Assembly: GCA_014380545.1 (NCBI GenBank)
Contig: JACMJP010000353.1
Location: forward strand, 1 to 21,737
Direction: 5' to 3'
Origin: Chitinophagales bacterium
GTDB lineage: Bacteria; Bacteroidota; Bacteroidia; Chitinophagales; BACL12
DNA: 21,737 bases
Every line of letters starts with the position of its first letter. The first letter of the stretch is position 1. A program made the position numbers and the translations under genes. The notes under the pieces were generated by a model that made no database searches, was not told where the DNA came from, and saw only the letters and a list, made by a program, of their open reading frames with translations. Positions 14,824 through 21,737 of the stretch are shown one piece after another.

Positions 14824-17091
14824 GTGAACCGATTAAACCTTATTACCTTATTATTATTTATAATAGGCAGCACAAACATTCTTGCGCAACAATTACCTTA
14901 CGAACCCCTGCGCATTGTTTCAAACATTACACTCGATGGAAAATTAGATGAACCGGAATGGTATCAAACTCCTGTTGAAACCGAATTCATGCAAACAGAT
15001 CCGAACCCGGGTGCTGTGCCTACTCAAAAAACAGAAGTGCGCATTTTATACAATGATGATTATTTATTTGTGGCTGTTACCTGTTTTGATACCGAACCTG
15101 ATAAATTAATTCGGGTAAATCTGGAGCGGGATTTTCCATTAGGCGATGAAGACGGAACTGCATTTATTATCGATACCTATCATGATAAAATTACTGCATT
15201 AAATTTTGTAGGGAATACTTTAGATGCAAGATGGGATGCGCAGGTTACACAAGACGGTGGAGGGCTGAGCGACAGTTATAATACTTTCTGGGATGTAAAA
15301 ACATTTGTTGGTTCTTTTGGTTATTCAACAGAATACCGCATCCCGTTTTCTTCTTTGCGTTTTTCTGCAAAAGAAGAAGTGCTTATGGGTTTTCGCATTG
15401 CACGACTTATTAAAAGGAATAATGAATTAATTACCTTTCCCGTTTGCGATCCCAATACATCAAGTGCATGGACAAATGTTTCATTTGCAAGGGAAATTAT
15501 TTTCCGCAATTTAAAAAGTCGTAATCCGCTTTATATTTCACCTTACATAATTGCAAATTATTCTGAAGAAAATATTTTAAATACTGTGGGCACTGCATAT
15601 GAAAAAAATACAACATTTATGCAGGAGAAAAATTTTGTTAAAAATGAAACACTTGATAAAATTATCAGCAATATTGGTGTAGATGCAAAATACGGTATCA
15701 CAAAAAATCTTACACTCGATCTTACACTCAACACAGATTTTGCACAGGCAGAAGTAGACGACCGAATTATTAATCTTACAAAATATGAAGTAAACCTGCC
15801 GGAGAAAAGAAGTTTTTTTCTTGAATCAGCAAATTATTTAAGTTTTGGTTTTCCGAGTGGCAACGAAATATTTATTAGCAGAGAAATTGGAAATGAAAAT
15901 GGCGTTATTGTTCCAATTATCGGTGGTGTGAGGTTAACAGGAAAAGTTGGTGACTGGCAACTTGGTGCATTGAATATGCAAACAACAGGAATTGAGGAGG
16001 AAGGAATTTCGCCGCATAATTTTTCCGTATTTCGAACACGAAAAGAATTTGATTCGCTCGGAAGTTTTGTTGGTGGAATTTTCACTAACAGGTTAAATAC
16101 GGATACAACAAATATCTCTAACCAATCACTGGGAATTGATTTTGTAAAACGTATTAATCAACAAATAGCATTCGAAGGAGGAGTAGTGAGTACATTTGAA
16201 AATTATCGTGCAGAAGGCGCATTCAATAATATGTTGTTTCATATGGGGTTATTCCGTTCTGCAAATACTGGTTTTTTATATTCAACAACAATTGATCTTG
16301 TGGGAGAAGATATTAATCCTGTAATGGGTTATTTGGACGATGAAGGTTATGGTGAATTATATGCCGAAACAGGATATCAAATCGAGTTGGAAGATGAAAA
16401 CAGTTCCATACAGTATATTTCTTTATTTTTTGAAAACAGTTATAGATGGAGAACTGAAAACGGTAACAGGGAAACTTTTTCTTCTGAATTACGACCCGCC
16501 CTGCTATTTAATAATGGCGCAGAAATATCCTTTACTCTTTTTGAATATGATATTGATTCATTAGATGAGAACTGGTTTATTGATGATGAAAATGCAATTG
16601 CAGCAGGCACCTATAAAACATTTACGAATACACTAACCTTAGTAGCACCCGAGGAATCAAAACTCTCTGCAGAACTTATAGCATCTTACGGCGGGTTTTA
16701 TAGCGGTAAACGTTTTTTTATTTCCCCGTTTGTAAATTATTATTTTAATAATCATCTCAACGCATCGCTTACTTACGAATTTAATCACATCAATTTTGAT
16801 ACGTATTTATACGATACCACCTTTACACTTTTTACAAGCAATTTAATTCGCCTCAATGTGCAGTATAATTTTAATATAAAATATTCTTTAAAAATGTATG
16901 TGCAGTTTGATGATCTCAGCAATCAGCTCAGCAGCAATATGCGCTTTCGCTATAACCCAACTGAAGGAACAGATCTGTTCATCGTATTTAACCAGGGCAT
17001 TAATAATAACCGGGCAAGGTTGGATCCCCATCTCCCTGTTATCAATAATCAGGCATTCACTGTCAAGTTTATTAAAACATTTGGTGAGTGA
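14824..17091 (+). CDS. CBM9-like domain / DUF5916 outer-membrane-associated protein
   Basis: The 755-residue protein uses a GTG start at 14824, since the signal peptide MNRLNLITLLLFIIGSTNILAQ begins there. Residues about 28-230 form a carbohydrate-binding family 9-like domain: ITLDGKLDEPEWYQ (start), EVRILYNDDYLFVAV, DGTAFIIDTYHD and YSTEYRIPFSSLRF. The rest fits DUF5916: DAKYGITKNLTLDLTLNTDFAQAEVD, NLPEKRSFFLE, then alternating beta-strands to the end, consistent with an outer-membrane beta-barrel. Length is within the family range. Members are common in Bacteroidota; their role is unsettled and may involve binding or uptake of polymers. It is 61 bp downstream of higA, but appears to have its own start region, with TA-rich T-blocks at about 14799-14820. 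It faces the sugar dehydrogenase gene across a terminator. Confidence 0.85.
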   Translation: MNRLNLITLLLFIIGSTNILAQQLPYEPLRIVSNITLDGKLDEPEWYQTPVETEFMQTDPNPGAVPTQKTEVRILYNDDYLFVAVTCFDTEPDKLIRVNLERDFPLGDEDGTAFIIDTYHDKITALNFVGNTLDARWDAQVTQDGGGLSDSYNTFWDVKTFVGSFGYSTEYRIPFSSLRFSAKEEVLMGFRIARLIKRNNELITFPVCDPNTSSAWTNVSFAREIIFRNLKSRNPLYISPYIIANYSEENILNTVGTAYEKNTTFMQEKNFVKNETLDKIISNIGVDAKYGITKNLTLDLTLNTDFAQAEVDDRIINLTKYEVNLPEKRSFFLESANYLSFGFPSGNEIFISREIGNENGVIVPIIGGVRLTGKVGDWQLGALNMQTTGIEEEGISPHNFSVFRTRKEFDSLGSFVGGIFTNRLNTDTTNISNQSLGIDFVKRINQQIAFEGGVVSTFENYRAEGAFNNMLFHMGLFRSANTGFLYSTTIDLVGEDINPVMGYLDDEGYGELYAETGYQIELEDENSSIQYISLFFENSYRWRTENGNRETFSSELRPALLFNNGAEISFTLFEYDIDSLDENWFIDDENAIAAGTYKTFTNTLTLVAPEESKLSAELIASYGGFYSGKRFFISPFVNYYFNNHLNASLTYEFNHINFDTYLYDTTFTLFTSNLIRLNVQYNFNIKYSLKMYVQFDDLSNQLSSNMRFRYNPTEGTDLFIVFNQGINNNRARLDPHLPVINNQAFTVKFIKTFGE

Positions 17092-17171
17092 TTAAATAGA
17101 TTGACCGATGATTATCGGGATTGAATTTTTTTCAGAAAAAAAATAGTTTATTTCTAAACAGAACATAATAT

Positions 17172-17209
17172 AAAAAAATACGCCCGCTCTTCAGCGGACG
17201 CATTTTTAA
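17172..17209. terminator. Bidirectional terminator between convergent genes
   Basis: An imperfect stem pairs TACGCCCGCT (17179-17188) with AGCGGACGCA (17193-17202) around the loop CTTC, with two mismatches. It is flanked by seven A on the left and five T on the right. It lies between the stops at 17091 (plus) and 17228 (minus). Confidence 0.8.
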
Positions 17210-17227
17210 TAGAAGATATTTTTGTTA

Positions 17228-18646
17228 TTATTCTATAATAAAAGTTTTTCTCATTGATTCTGTACCAGTATTGATAACAAGAATATAAGTTCCGCTTATC
17301 AAGTTTTTATCAGAAACTGTTAGCGTATTCAGTCCATCTGTTGTGGTTACTTTTTCAACAACCATTTGCGCACCCATTAAATTATCAATTTCAATTATTG
17401 ATTTTTCATTTGCACCTGCCATCCACTCAATCGTAAATTGTCCTGTATTCGGATTTGGATACAGCGTAATATTATTATTTTCAAATAATGATGCACTTGT
17501 TTTTAAAACTTCTGATACATCAATTATATGAAATATTTCACCTTCTTCAATATCGGCAGTATATAATTCGCCATTTACATCTACTCCAAAAGTTACATAT
17601 TCAAATGCACCTTCTTCAGCAACAACAGCATTTATTAATTCACCACCATATCTGAATATTGTTCTGTATAAGCCGCTGCAATAATCATTAAAAATATATT
17701 TGCCATACATGTTAGGATACGCAGATCCCCTGTAAACATAGCCGCCTATGACTGTACAATCAAAACCATCATGCATATATTCGAAAAGCGGATTTTTAAA
17801 GTTTGTGCCGGGTGTACAATTGCCTGGCTCAAAACCATGAGTGCCTTCTTTGCAATCCCATCCGTAATTTTCACCACCTGGGCTTGAGGCGGGTTGCCTG
17901 TTTACTTCCTCCCATAGATTCTGACCCACATCACCAATCCAAAGATCACCGGTTAGTTGATCGAAACTCCATTTAAAAGGATTGCGTAAGCCGATAGCCC
18001 ATATTTCGGGGCGAAATCCAGCCATACCCACAAAAGGATTTGTTGGCGGAATTGTATAAGGCTCTGCTCCGTCCACATCTATGCGCATCATTTTTCCAAG
18101 TAAAAGACCCGGATTTTGTGCATTGTTGTTGGGATCGTCGGCGCTTCCACCGTCACCCATGCTAATATACAAATACCCATCAGGACCAAAGCCGATAGTT
18201 CCGGCATAATGGTTTGTAAATGGATGTGGTATTTTCAATATCTGCATCTCACTGCTCTTATTCGCCTTGTGCGGATTGCTTGCGTTTCTGCTATATCGTG
18301 CGATTACTGTTTTGCCGCTCTTATTCACATAATTCACATAAAAATATCCGTTCTCAGCATAATTAGGATGAAACGCTAATCCCAGCAGCCCTTGTTCGCC
18401 ATCATATAATACACGGTCAGTAATGTCAAGAAAAGGTATTCCTAAAGTTGATCCGTCAGCAGTTACAACTTTTATCTTACCGCCCTGTTCTACAACATAC
18501 AAAAGGTCATCACCTGCATTTTGTATATCAATAGGTGCTGAAAAGCCGCCAGCAAAATCCTCAAGAACCAGTTGCGGTATCACAGAGGTTTGGGCCATGC
18601 AAAAACTTGTAAGCATGACGCCTAAAATTGGTAAAAAAGATTTCAT
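17228..18646 (-). CDS. T9SS-exported PQQ-dependent sugar dehydrogenase-like protein
   Basis: The 472-residue protein starts with a signal peptide (1-19, cleavage near CMA-QTS). Residues about 25-378 form the six-bladed propeller of the soluble glucose dehydrogenase / HHIP-like family: SAPIDIQNAGDDLLYVVEQGG, GLLGLAFHPNY (87-97), NHYAGTIGFGPDGYLYISMGD (His146 in the position of the catalytic base), AIGLRNPFKWSFD (Arg221 in the PQQ-contacting position) and IGDVGQNLWEEVN. Residues 390-472 are a T9SS C-terminal domain (LYPNPNTGQF ... SGTYILVI). The family oxidises aldoses with PQQ, but many bacterial members have no proven substrate and the cofactor must come from the cell or the medium. Cysteines (265, 277, 297, 323) may form disulfides outside the cell. 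It is a single-gene unit, converging on the DUF5916 gene. Confidence 0.85.
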   Translation of the reverse strand: MKSFLPILGVMLTSFCMAQTSVIPQLVLEDFAGGFSAPIDIQNAGDDLLYVVEQGGKIKVVTADGSTLGIPFLDITDRVLYDGEQGLLGLAFHPNYAENGYFYVNYVNKSGKTVIARYSRNASNPHKANKSSEMQILKIPHPFTNHYAGTIGFGPDGYLYISMGDGGSADDPNNNAQNPGLLLGKMMRIDVDGAEPYTIPPTNPFVGMAGFRPEIWAIGLRNPFKWSFDQLTGDLWIGDVGQNLWEEVNRQPASSPGGENYGWDCKEGTHGFEPGNCTPGTNFKNPLFEYMHDGFDCTVIGGYVYRGSAYPNMYGKYIFNDYCSGLYRTIFRYGGELINAVVAEEGAFEYVTFGVDVNGELYTADIEEGEIFHIIDVSEVLKTSASLFENNNITLYPNPNTGQFTIEWMAGANEKSIIEIDNLMGAQMVVEKVTTTDGLNTLTVSDKNLISGTYILVINTGTESMRKTFIIE

Positions 18647-18908
18647 AAATTTTTAATTTTTAATGTTACTAGAAGAATTAAAATAATTTAATAACATTCT
18701 AACAAAAGGTAATCCACCGCCCCCGGATATCCATACCTTAACTTTTAGATAACCTGCAATGTGCATCTGTAAGGCTTTTGTTATAACATTTATTAATGTC
18801 ATATCTGAGTAAGGTAGTTTACAAGGCATTATGCGTACCGAATAAAGAAAAAAATTACTCACTTACGGGTAATATCTGAATTGTCTTATTTTCACATAAA
18901 AAATAAAA
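18647..18908. other. 262-bp divergent intergenic region
   Basis: This gap separates the minus-strand dehydrogenase gene from the plus-strand unknown cluster and must hold both promoters. I see no clean TAnnTTTG; the nearest are TACCTTTTG on the minus strand (about 18706-18698) and TTATTTTC on the plus strand near 18883-18893. A minus-strand open stretch here codes for 69 residues of low-quality sequence and is not counted as a gene. Confidence 0.4.
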
Positions 18909-19532
18909 ATGCAAAACCCTTCTTATCAGATAATAAATTTTTATATAGAAAATCTGCATGAAAATTCTGAAGATGTTGTTACATTTAATTGCGAAATTTT
19001 TTGCCCTGATTTGTCAAAACAAACAATTCCGTTCTTCACTACTTACAATGTGCTGAAAAAATCTCTGCAGGATGATGTTCCTGATTTTTTTGAACTCTGG
19101 CAAAAAACCCGCACTGATATCGGCGGTTGGGGACCAAAGGAATTAAAAGTAGCGGAGCGTTTATTAATAGAGGAAGTTGACTTTGAGGCAATCATAAAAA
19201 TATATATTGATAAAGCAATAAGCTTTAAAGAACAATTTGAGTGGTGGGAAAAATTGCGAAGCATGCAGCCCGAACAACAGGTAGATCTGCAAAACGCAAA
19301 TGAAAAACTTGATTCATCATTTCATAATAGTATACAGACCGACAAACGCTCTGAGCGTTTGGCGGAGAAAACAGAAAAATTCCTTTCTGAACTCATCCTT
19401 GAAGAGTATCCTGAAATATTTAATTCAGAATCGCATTTTATTACTGACCTGAGAGGAGAATTAGTTAATATTATTATTAACCTGCAGGAGAGAATTGATC
19501 ACCTTGCTAACAAGGCAAAACAAAAAATGTAA
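18909..19532 (+). CDS. Hypothetical protein, first gene of a three-gene unknown cluster
   Basis: I do not recognise this 207-residue protein. It lacks a signal peptide and membrane helices, so it is probably cytoplasmic. Residues 1-60 look beta-rich (YQIINFYIENLHE, VVTFNCEIFCPDL, IPFFTTYNVL), while residues 60-207 are predicted-helical and charged, with EFLERW-like segments (DFFELWQKTRTDIGGWG, EQFEWWEKLRSMQ) and a C-terminal amphipathic helix (LVNIIINLQERIDHLANKA) that could form a coiled coil. The start follows a short AT-rich spacer. It precedes the 375-residue gene by 37 bp in the same direction, so the two are probably co-transcribed. No trace of a nuclease, transporter or regulator motif was found. 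Confidence 0.68.
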   Translation: MQNPSYQIINFYIENLHENSEDVVTFNCEIFCPDLSKQTIPFFTTYNVLKKSLQDDVPDFFELWQKTRTDIGGWGPKELKVAERLLIEEVDFEAIIKIYIDKAISFKEQFEWWEKLRSMQPEQQVDLQNANEKLDSSFHNSIQTDKRSERLAEKTEKFLSELILEEYPEIFNSESHFITDLRGELVNIIINLQERIDHLANKAKQKM

Positions 19533-19569
19533 ATAGGTGTATTCAATTTATCATTTAAAATCATAACGC

Positions 19570-20697
19570 ATGAACGAACTAAGCGAAGAAGAAAAAAAAG
19601 ATATTGAGCGCATGCAGCTTCGGAAGCAAATTGAGCAGGAAACAATTAATGACCTGAAGCAAAATAATCGTTATCATACTTTCTTTGAAAAATATACGCA
19701 CGAAAGTGTTCAGCATTTTATTCAAAGTTATGCATCGCATAAAGCCGGTGTTGTTATTTTTGGTGATACCTATAAACAAATTTATGAAAGAAGGATATTG
19801 AAATTTAAAGAAGAAGCAACAAATGCTATCTGGCTAATTCAGCAAAAAAAATTATTTAACCTGCAGTGTTTATGGCGGGCAGGGCAAATTCAAATTCATG
19901 ACATTTATACTACTTACGATTTTATTTATTGGGAGCAGAATATTCACCGCTGTCCTTTTATTGATCCGGTAACAAAAGAAGAAGTTGACCTGCTTAAAAG
20001 TTTTATCCTGCAGCTTCATCACTCTTTTGATTTCACAAATTCAACCAGCTGGCAGAATTATGAAGATGTGAAAGAAAGCTACTTGCATATTGCCGAACCT
20101 TCCGAAGGAGTTCTCGGCTGGTATCCTTATTATGATAATTATATGCTTACAGGAAATCTTATTCTTCTGCCAGATTTAAAACAGGAAAAAGAACATTTTT
20201 ATTTTGAGCTTGCCCGCAATGCAGAAATTGAAGAAAAGCGCAGGCAGGACCCATCATATGACCCGGAATTTAAAATATCAACTCTTCCACGGCTAAGTCC
20301 TTTATATGATTCATTACGCAAGTTTATTGTGGAATTTGAAAAAGCAGAATTCCTGCAGGTAAGCGATGCTATGCAGCATGAAATGAACAAGCGGAATACA
20401 GGCGATGAATTTGACACTGCAATGGAAATTCTGGAAGATGCATACCATACAGTTGCCATTGAAGCAAATAATGACTGGAAAGATGCAGTTATAAAGGCAG
20501 GCTACATATATAAGGCACAAATGATTGCGGAAGCATTACCTGCTGTATATGATGAATATCTTTTCAGACAGCAGGCAGACATCGCTCATTTTGCTGACGA
20601 CTCCCCGGATTATATGTTCGAATATATGACAAATTACCGCAATCGTGTTTTACAGGGAAGAAAATTAAATGGTGAGCCTCAGGATTTTAATTATTAA
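19570..20697 (+). CDS. Hypothetical protein, second gene of the unknown cluster
   Basis: I do not recognise this 375-residue protein. It has no signal peptide or membrane segment. The N-terminus is a charged helix (MNELSEEEKKDIERMQLRK), the body is rich in Trp, Tyr, His and acidic residues (NLQCLWRAGQIQIHDIYTTY, FIYWEQNIHRCPFID, VLGWYPYYDNYMLTGN), and the C-terminal half is helical with many Glu/Ala (DTAMEILEDAYHTVAIEAN, VIKAGYIYKAQMIAEA). A second charged helix lies around residues 205-235. The start ATG at 19570 has few alternatives nearby and follows the previous gene by 37 bp. It is followed by a smaller gene after 24 bp, giving a probable three-gene operon. Function cannot be assigned. 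Confidence 0.7.
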   Translation: MNELSEEEKKDIERMQLRKQIEQETINDLKQNNRYHTFFEKYTHESVQHFIQSYASHKAGVVIFGDTYKQIYERRILKFKEEATNAIWLIQQKKLFNLQCLWRAGQIQIHDIYTTYDFIYWEQNIHRCPFIDPVTKEEVDLLKSFILQLHHSFDFTNSTSWQNYEDVKESYLHIAEPSEGVLGWYPYYDNYMLTGNLILLPDLKQEKEHFYFELARNAEIEEKRRQDPSYDPEFKISTLPRLSPLYDSLRKFIVEFEKAEFLQVSDAMQHEMNKRNTGDEFDTAMEILEDAYHTVAIEANNDWKDAVIKAGYIYKAQMIAEALPAVYDEYLFRQQADIAHFADDSPDYMFEYMTNYRNRVLQGRKLNGEPQDFNY

Positions 20698-20721
20698 ATA
20701 TCTTTATAAAAATTATTCTTT

Positions 20722-21237
20722 ATGCATACATATATTATTGAGCCTGGTGTGAGTGTTGGCGATCTTAAATTGGGTATGACCCGCAAAGAAGTGCACCATG
20801 TTATGAAAAATAATAAAGTGATACGCCACGGCACTGAAGAAGATGATCCTTTGCTCAGGGAATTATTTTATGGCGCTTATGCCATTACCATTACTTACAG
20901 CAGGGGCAATATTATAAGATATATTTCCCTGCATAAAAACCCTGAGTATAAAGTATTGCTTTATAACCATGATGTGTTTTCCATGCCCATAGATAAAATG
21001 AAACAAATCCTGGAGGAGAAGGGTGCTGAATATCTGGAGGCGGATTCAGAGCCGCCCGGAGATTTTAGCTTTCAGATTAATAATATGTATATAAGCATTA
21101 ATTCAGATCAGCTCAATACAATAACTATAAGCGAAGAAAAACAAAATGCCCGCAATGAAGAGCATATTATCACTACAATTTTTATTGGTTTTCCTGAGGA
21201 TGATGATGAGGAATATGCTTATGATAATAATTTTTGA
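20722..21237 (+). CDS. Hypothetical protein with a GDLKLGMTRKEV-type motif, third gene of the unknown cluster
   Basis: The 171-residue protein has no signal peptide. It begins IIEPGVSVGDLKLGMTRKEV (residues 5-24), a pattern found in small alpha/beta proteins of several unrelated groups, including some immunity-like proteins of polymorphic toxin systems, but that is too general to name a family. Strand-rich parts follow (YAITITYSRGNIIRYISLH, DFSFQINNMYISINSD, NTITISEEKQ), with one helix around MPIDKMKQILEEKGAEY that may start a second copy of the same half-domain. The end is very acidic (PEDDDEEYAYDNN). It lies 24 bp after the 375-residue gene and 42 bp before the end of a convergent gene. Confidence 0.68.
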   Translation: MHTYIIEPGVSVGDLKLGMTRKEVHHVMKNNKVIRHGTEEDDPLLRELFYGAYAITITYSRGNIIRYISLHKNPEYKVLLYNHDVFSMPIDKMKQILEEKGAEYLEADSEPPGDFSFQINNMYISINSDQLNTITISEEKQNARNEEHIITTIFIGFPEDDDEEYAYDNNF

Positions 21238-21279
21238 AACAGCGCATTTATAATTTGATGTAGCAATGTAGCAGATATT

Positions 21280-21737
21280 TTATTCCGGCAATGTTATACT
21301 TTGTGCATGCCTGAAAATATTCTCCTCATCATATTTTAATTTAACCTGCTGCAGCCGTTTGTAATTATTTCCATAATATGCATCTGTATAATTTTCAAAT
21401 TCAAGGGCAGGATAATTTATATACTGCGCCCTGATATTATTTTCAGAAAATATTTTTTGTACATCCCTGAATGCATTCACATATTTTTCCTGCTGTTCAG
21501 GTTTCTCCCAATAAGTCTGTAATTCACTTAAAAACGGATATTGTCTGTGCGCATAAGCACTCTTTGCTGCAAATTCTTTATCCGTTATTTTTCCTCCAAG
21601 CGTATTCACCTGGTATATCATGCCGCTGCTTATTACTTTATCAAGCACTGCAGAAATGCAATTTTCAATATCACTGAAATCACTATAATATCCCGCTGAA
21701 GCATTTTTAAAATAAATAGGAGTTTGCACACCGTAAA
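21280..21737 (-). CDS. FAD-linked oxidoreductase, C-terminal berberine-bridge-enzyme (BBE) part, cut by the window
   Basis: The frame is open to the right edge and stops with TAA at 21282-21280, so about 152 C-terminal residues are visible; a GTG at 21729 is in frame but the protein continues upstream. The last part, AYYGNNYKRLQQVKLKYDEENIFRHAQSI, is broken here as YYGNNYKRLQQVKLKYD and ENIFRHAQSI; it is the BBE domain that closes the substrate pocket in berberine-bridge-type FAD-linked oxidases (VAO/PCMH superfamily). The FAD-binding domain and its His/Cys attachment sites lie outside the window. Such enzymes oxidise sugars, alkaloid-like or other secondary substrates. It converges on the three-gene unknown cluster with a 42-bp gap that shows no strong terminator. 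Confidence 0.8.
   Translation of the reverse strand, partial: YGVQTPIYFKNASAGYYSDFSDIENCISAVLDKVISSGMIYQVNTLGGKITDKEFAAKSAYAHRQYPFLSELQTYWEKPEQQEKYVNAFRDVQKIFSENNIRAQYINYPALEFENYTDAYYGNNYKRLQQVKLKYDEENIFRHAQSITLPE

Noticed and set aside
18662..18714. Spaced repeat AATGTTA / TAACATT upstream of the dehydrogenase gene
   Set aside because: Seven-bp arms separated by more than 20 nt in A/T-rich sequence; not distinguishable from chance.
18653..18862. Minus-strand open frame of 69 codons between the dehydrogenase gene and the unknown cluster
   Set aside because: It fills the region that must contain two divergent promoters, has no upstream start signals, and only a short piece (KVWISGGGGLPFVRMLL) looks protein-like; support is too thin.

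Overview
The window is AT-rich chromosomal DNA from a member of the Bacteroidota, probably an environmental, predatory or polymer-degrading type near the Chitinophagales/Saprospiria (that placement is inference). The phylum call rests on four proteins with a signal peptide and a C-terminal YPNP/FPNP-type sorting domain of the type IX secretion system (T9SS), on starts without clear Shine-Dalgarno sequences, on candidate TTG-N19/20-TAnnTTTG promoters, and on the gene families present. There are 18 protein-coding genes (two cut by the window edges) and one possible relic. I saw no rRNA, tRNA, insertion sequence or CRISPR array.

Left part (1-7246): the 3' end of a patatin-like phospholipase gene, a gamma-carbonic-anhydrase-family hexapeptide protein, and three T9SS cargo genes: a BNR/YCF48-type beta-propeller, a cytochrome c plus copper-monooxygenase (PHM-like) fusion, and a large GH74/sortilin-like propeller with an fn3 domain. 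A strong bidirectional terminator separates the last two, which converge. The 445-bp gap 2320-2764 holds traces of decayed genes.

Middle (7332-13950), minus strand: six tightly packed genes that read as one operon, padR - pspC-like - lipoprotein - large CHxC-containing secreted protein - CDP-alcohol phosphatidyltransferase - cdsA-like. Gaps are 1 to 28 nt or are overlaps. A 33-nt near-perfect palindrome sits directly upstream of padR and is the obvious candidate operator. The layout suggests PadR-controlled envelope maintenance coupled to phospholipid head-group synthesis.

Right part (14108-21737): a higBA toxin-antitoxin pair divergent from the padR operon, a CBM9-like/DUF5916 outer-membrane protein, a T9SS-exported PQQ-type sugar dehydrogenase homologue (converging on the previous gene, with a terminator between), then a co-directional cluster of three genes I cannot assign (18909-21237), and the C-terminal part of a berberine-bridge-type FAD-linked oxidase. 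The best candidates for something undescribed are the padR-to-cdsA operon with its two unknown envelope proteins, the three-gene unknown cluster, and the T9SS-exported cytochrome/PHM fusion.
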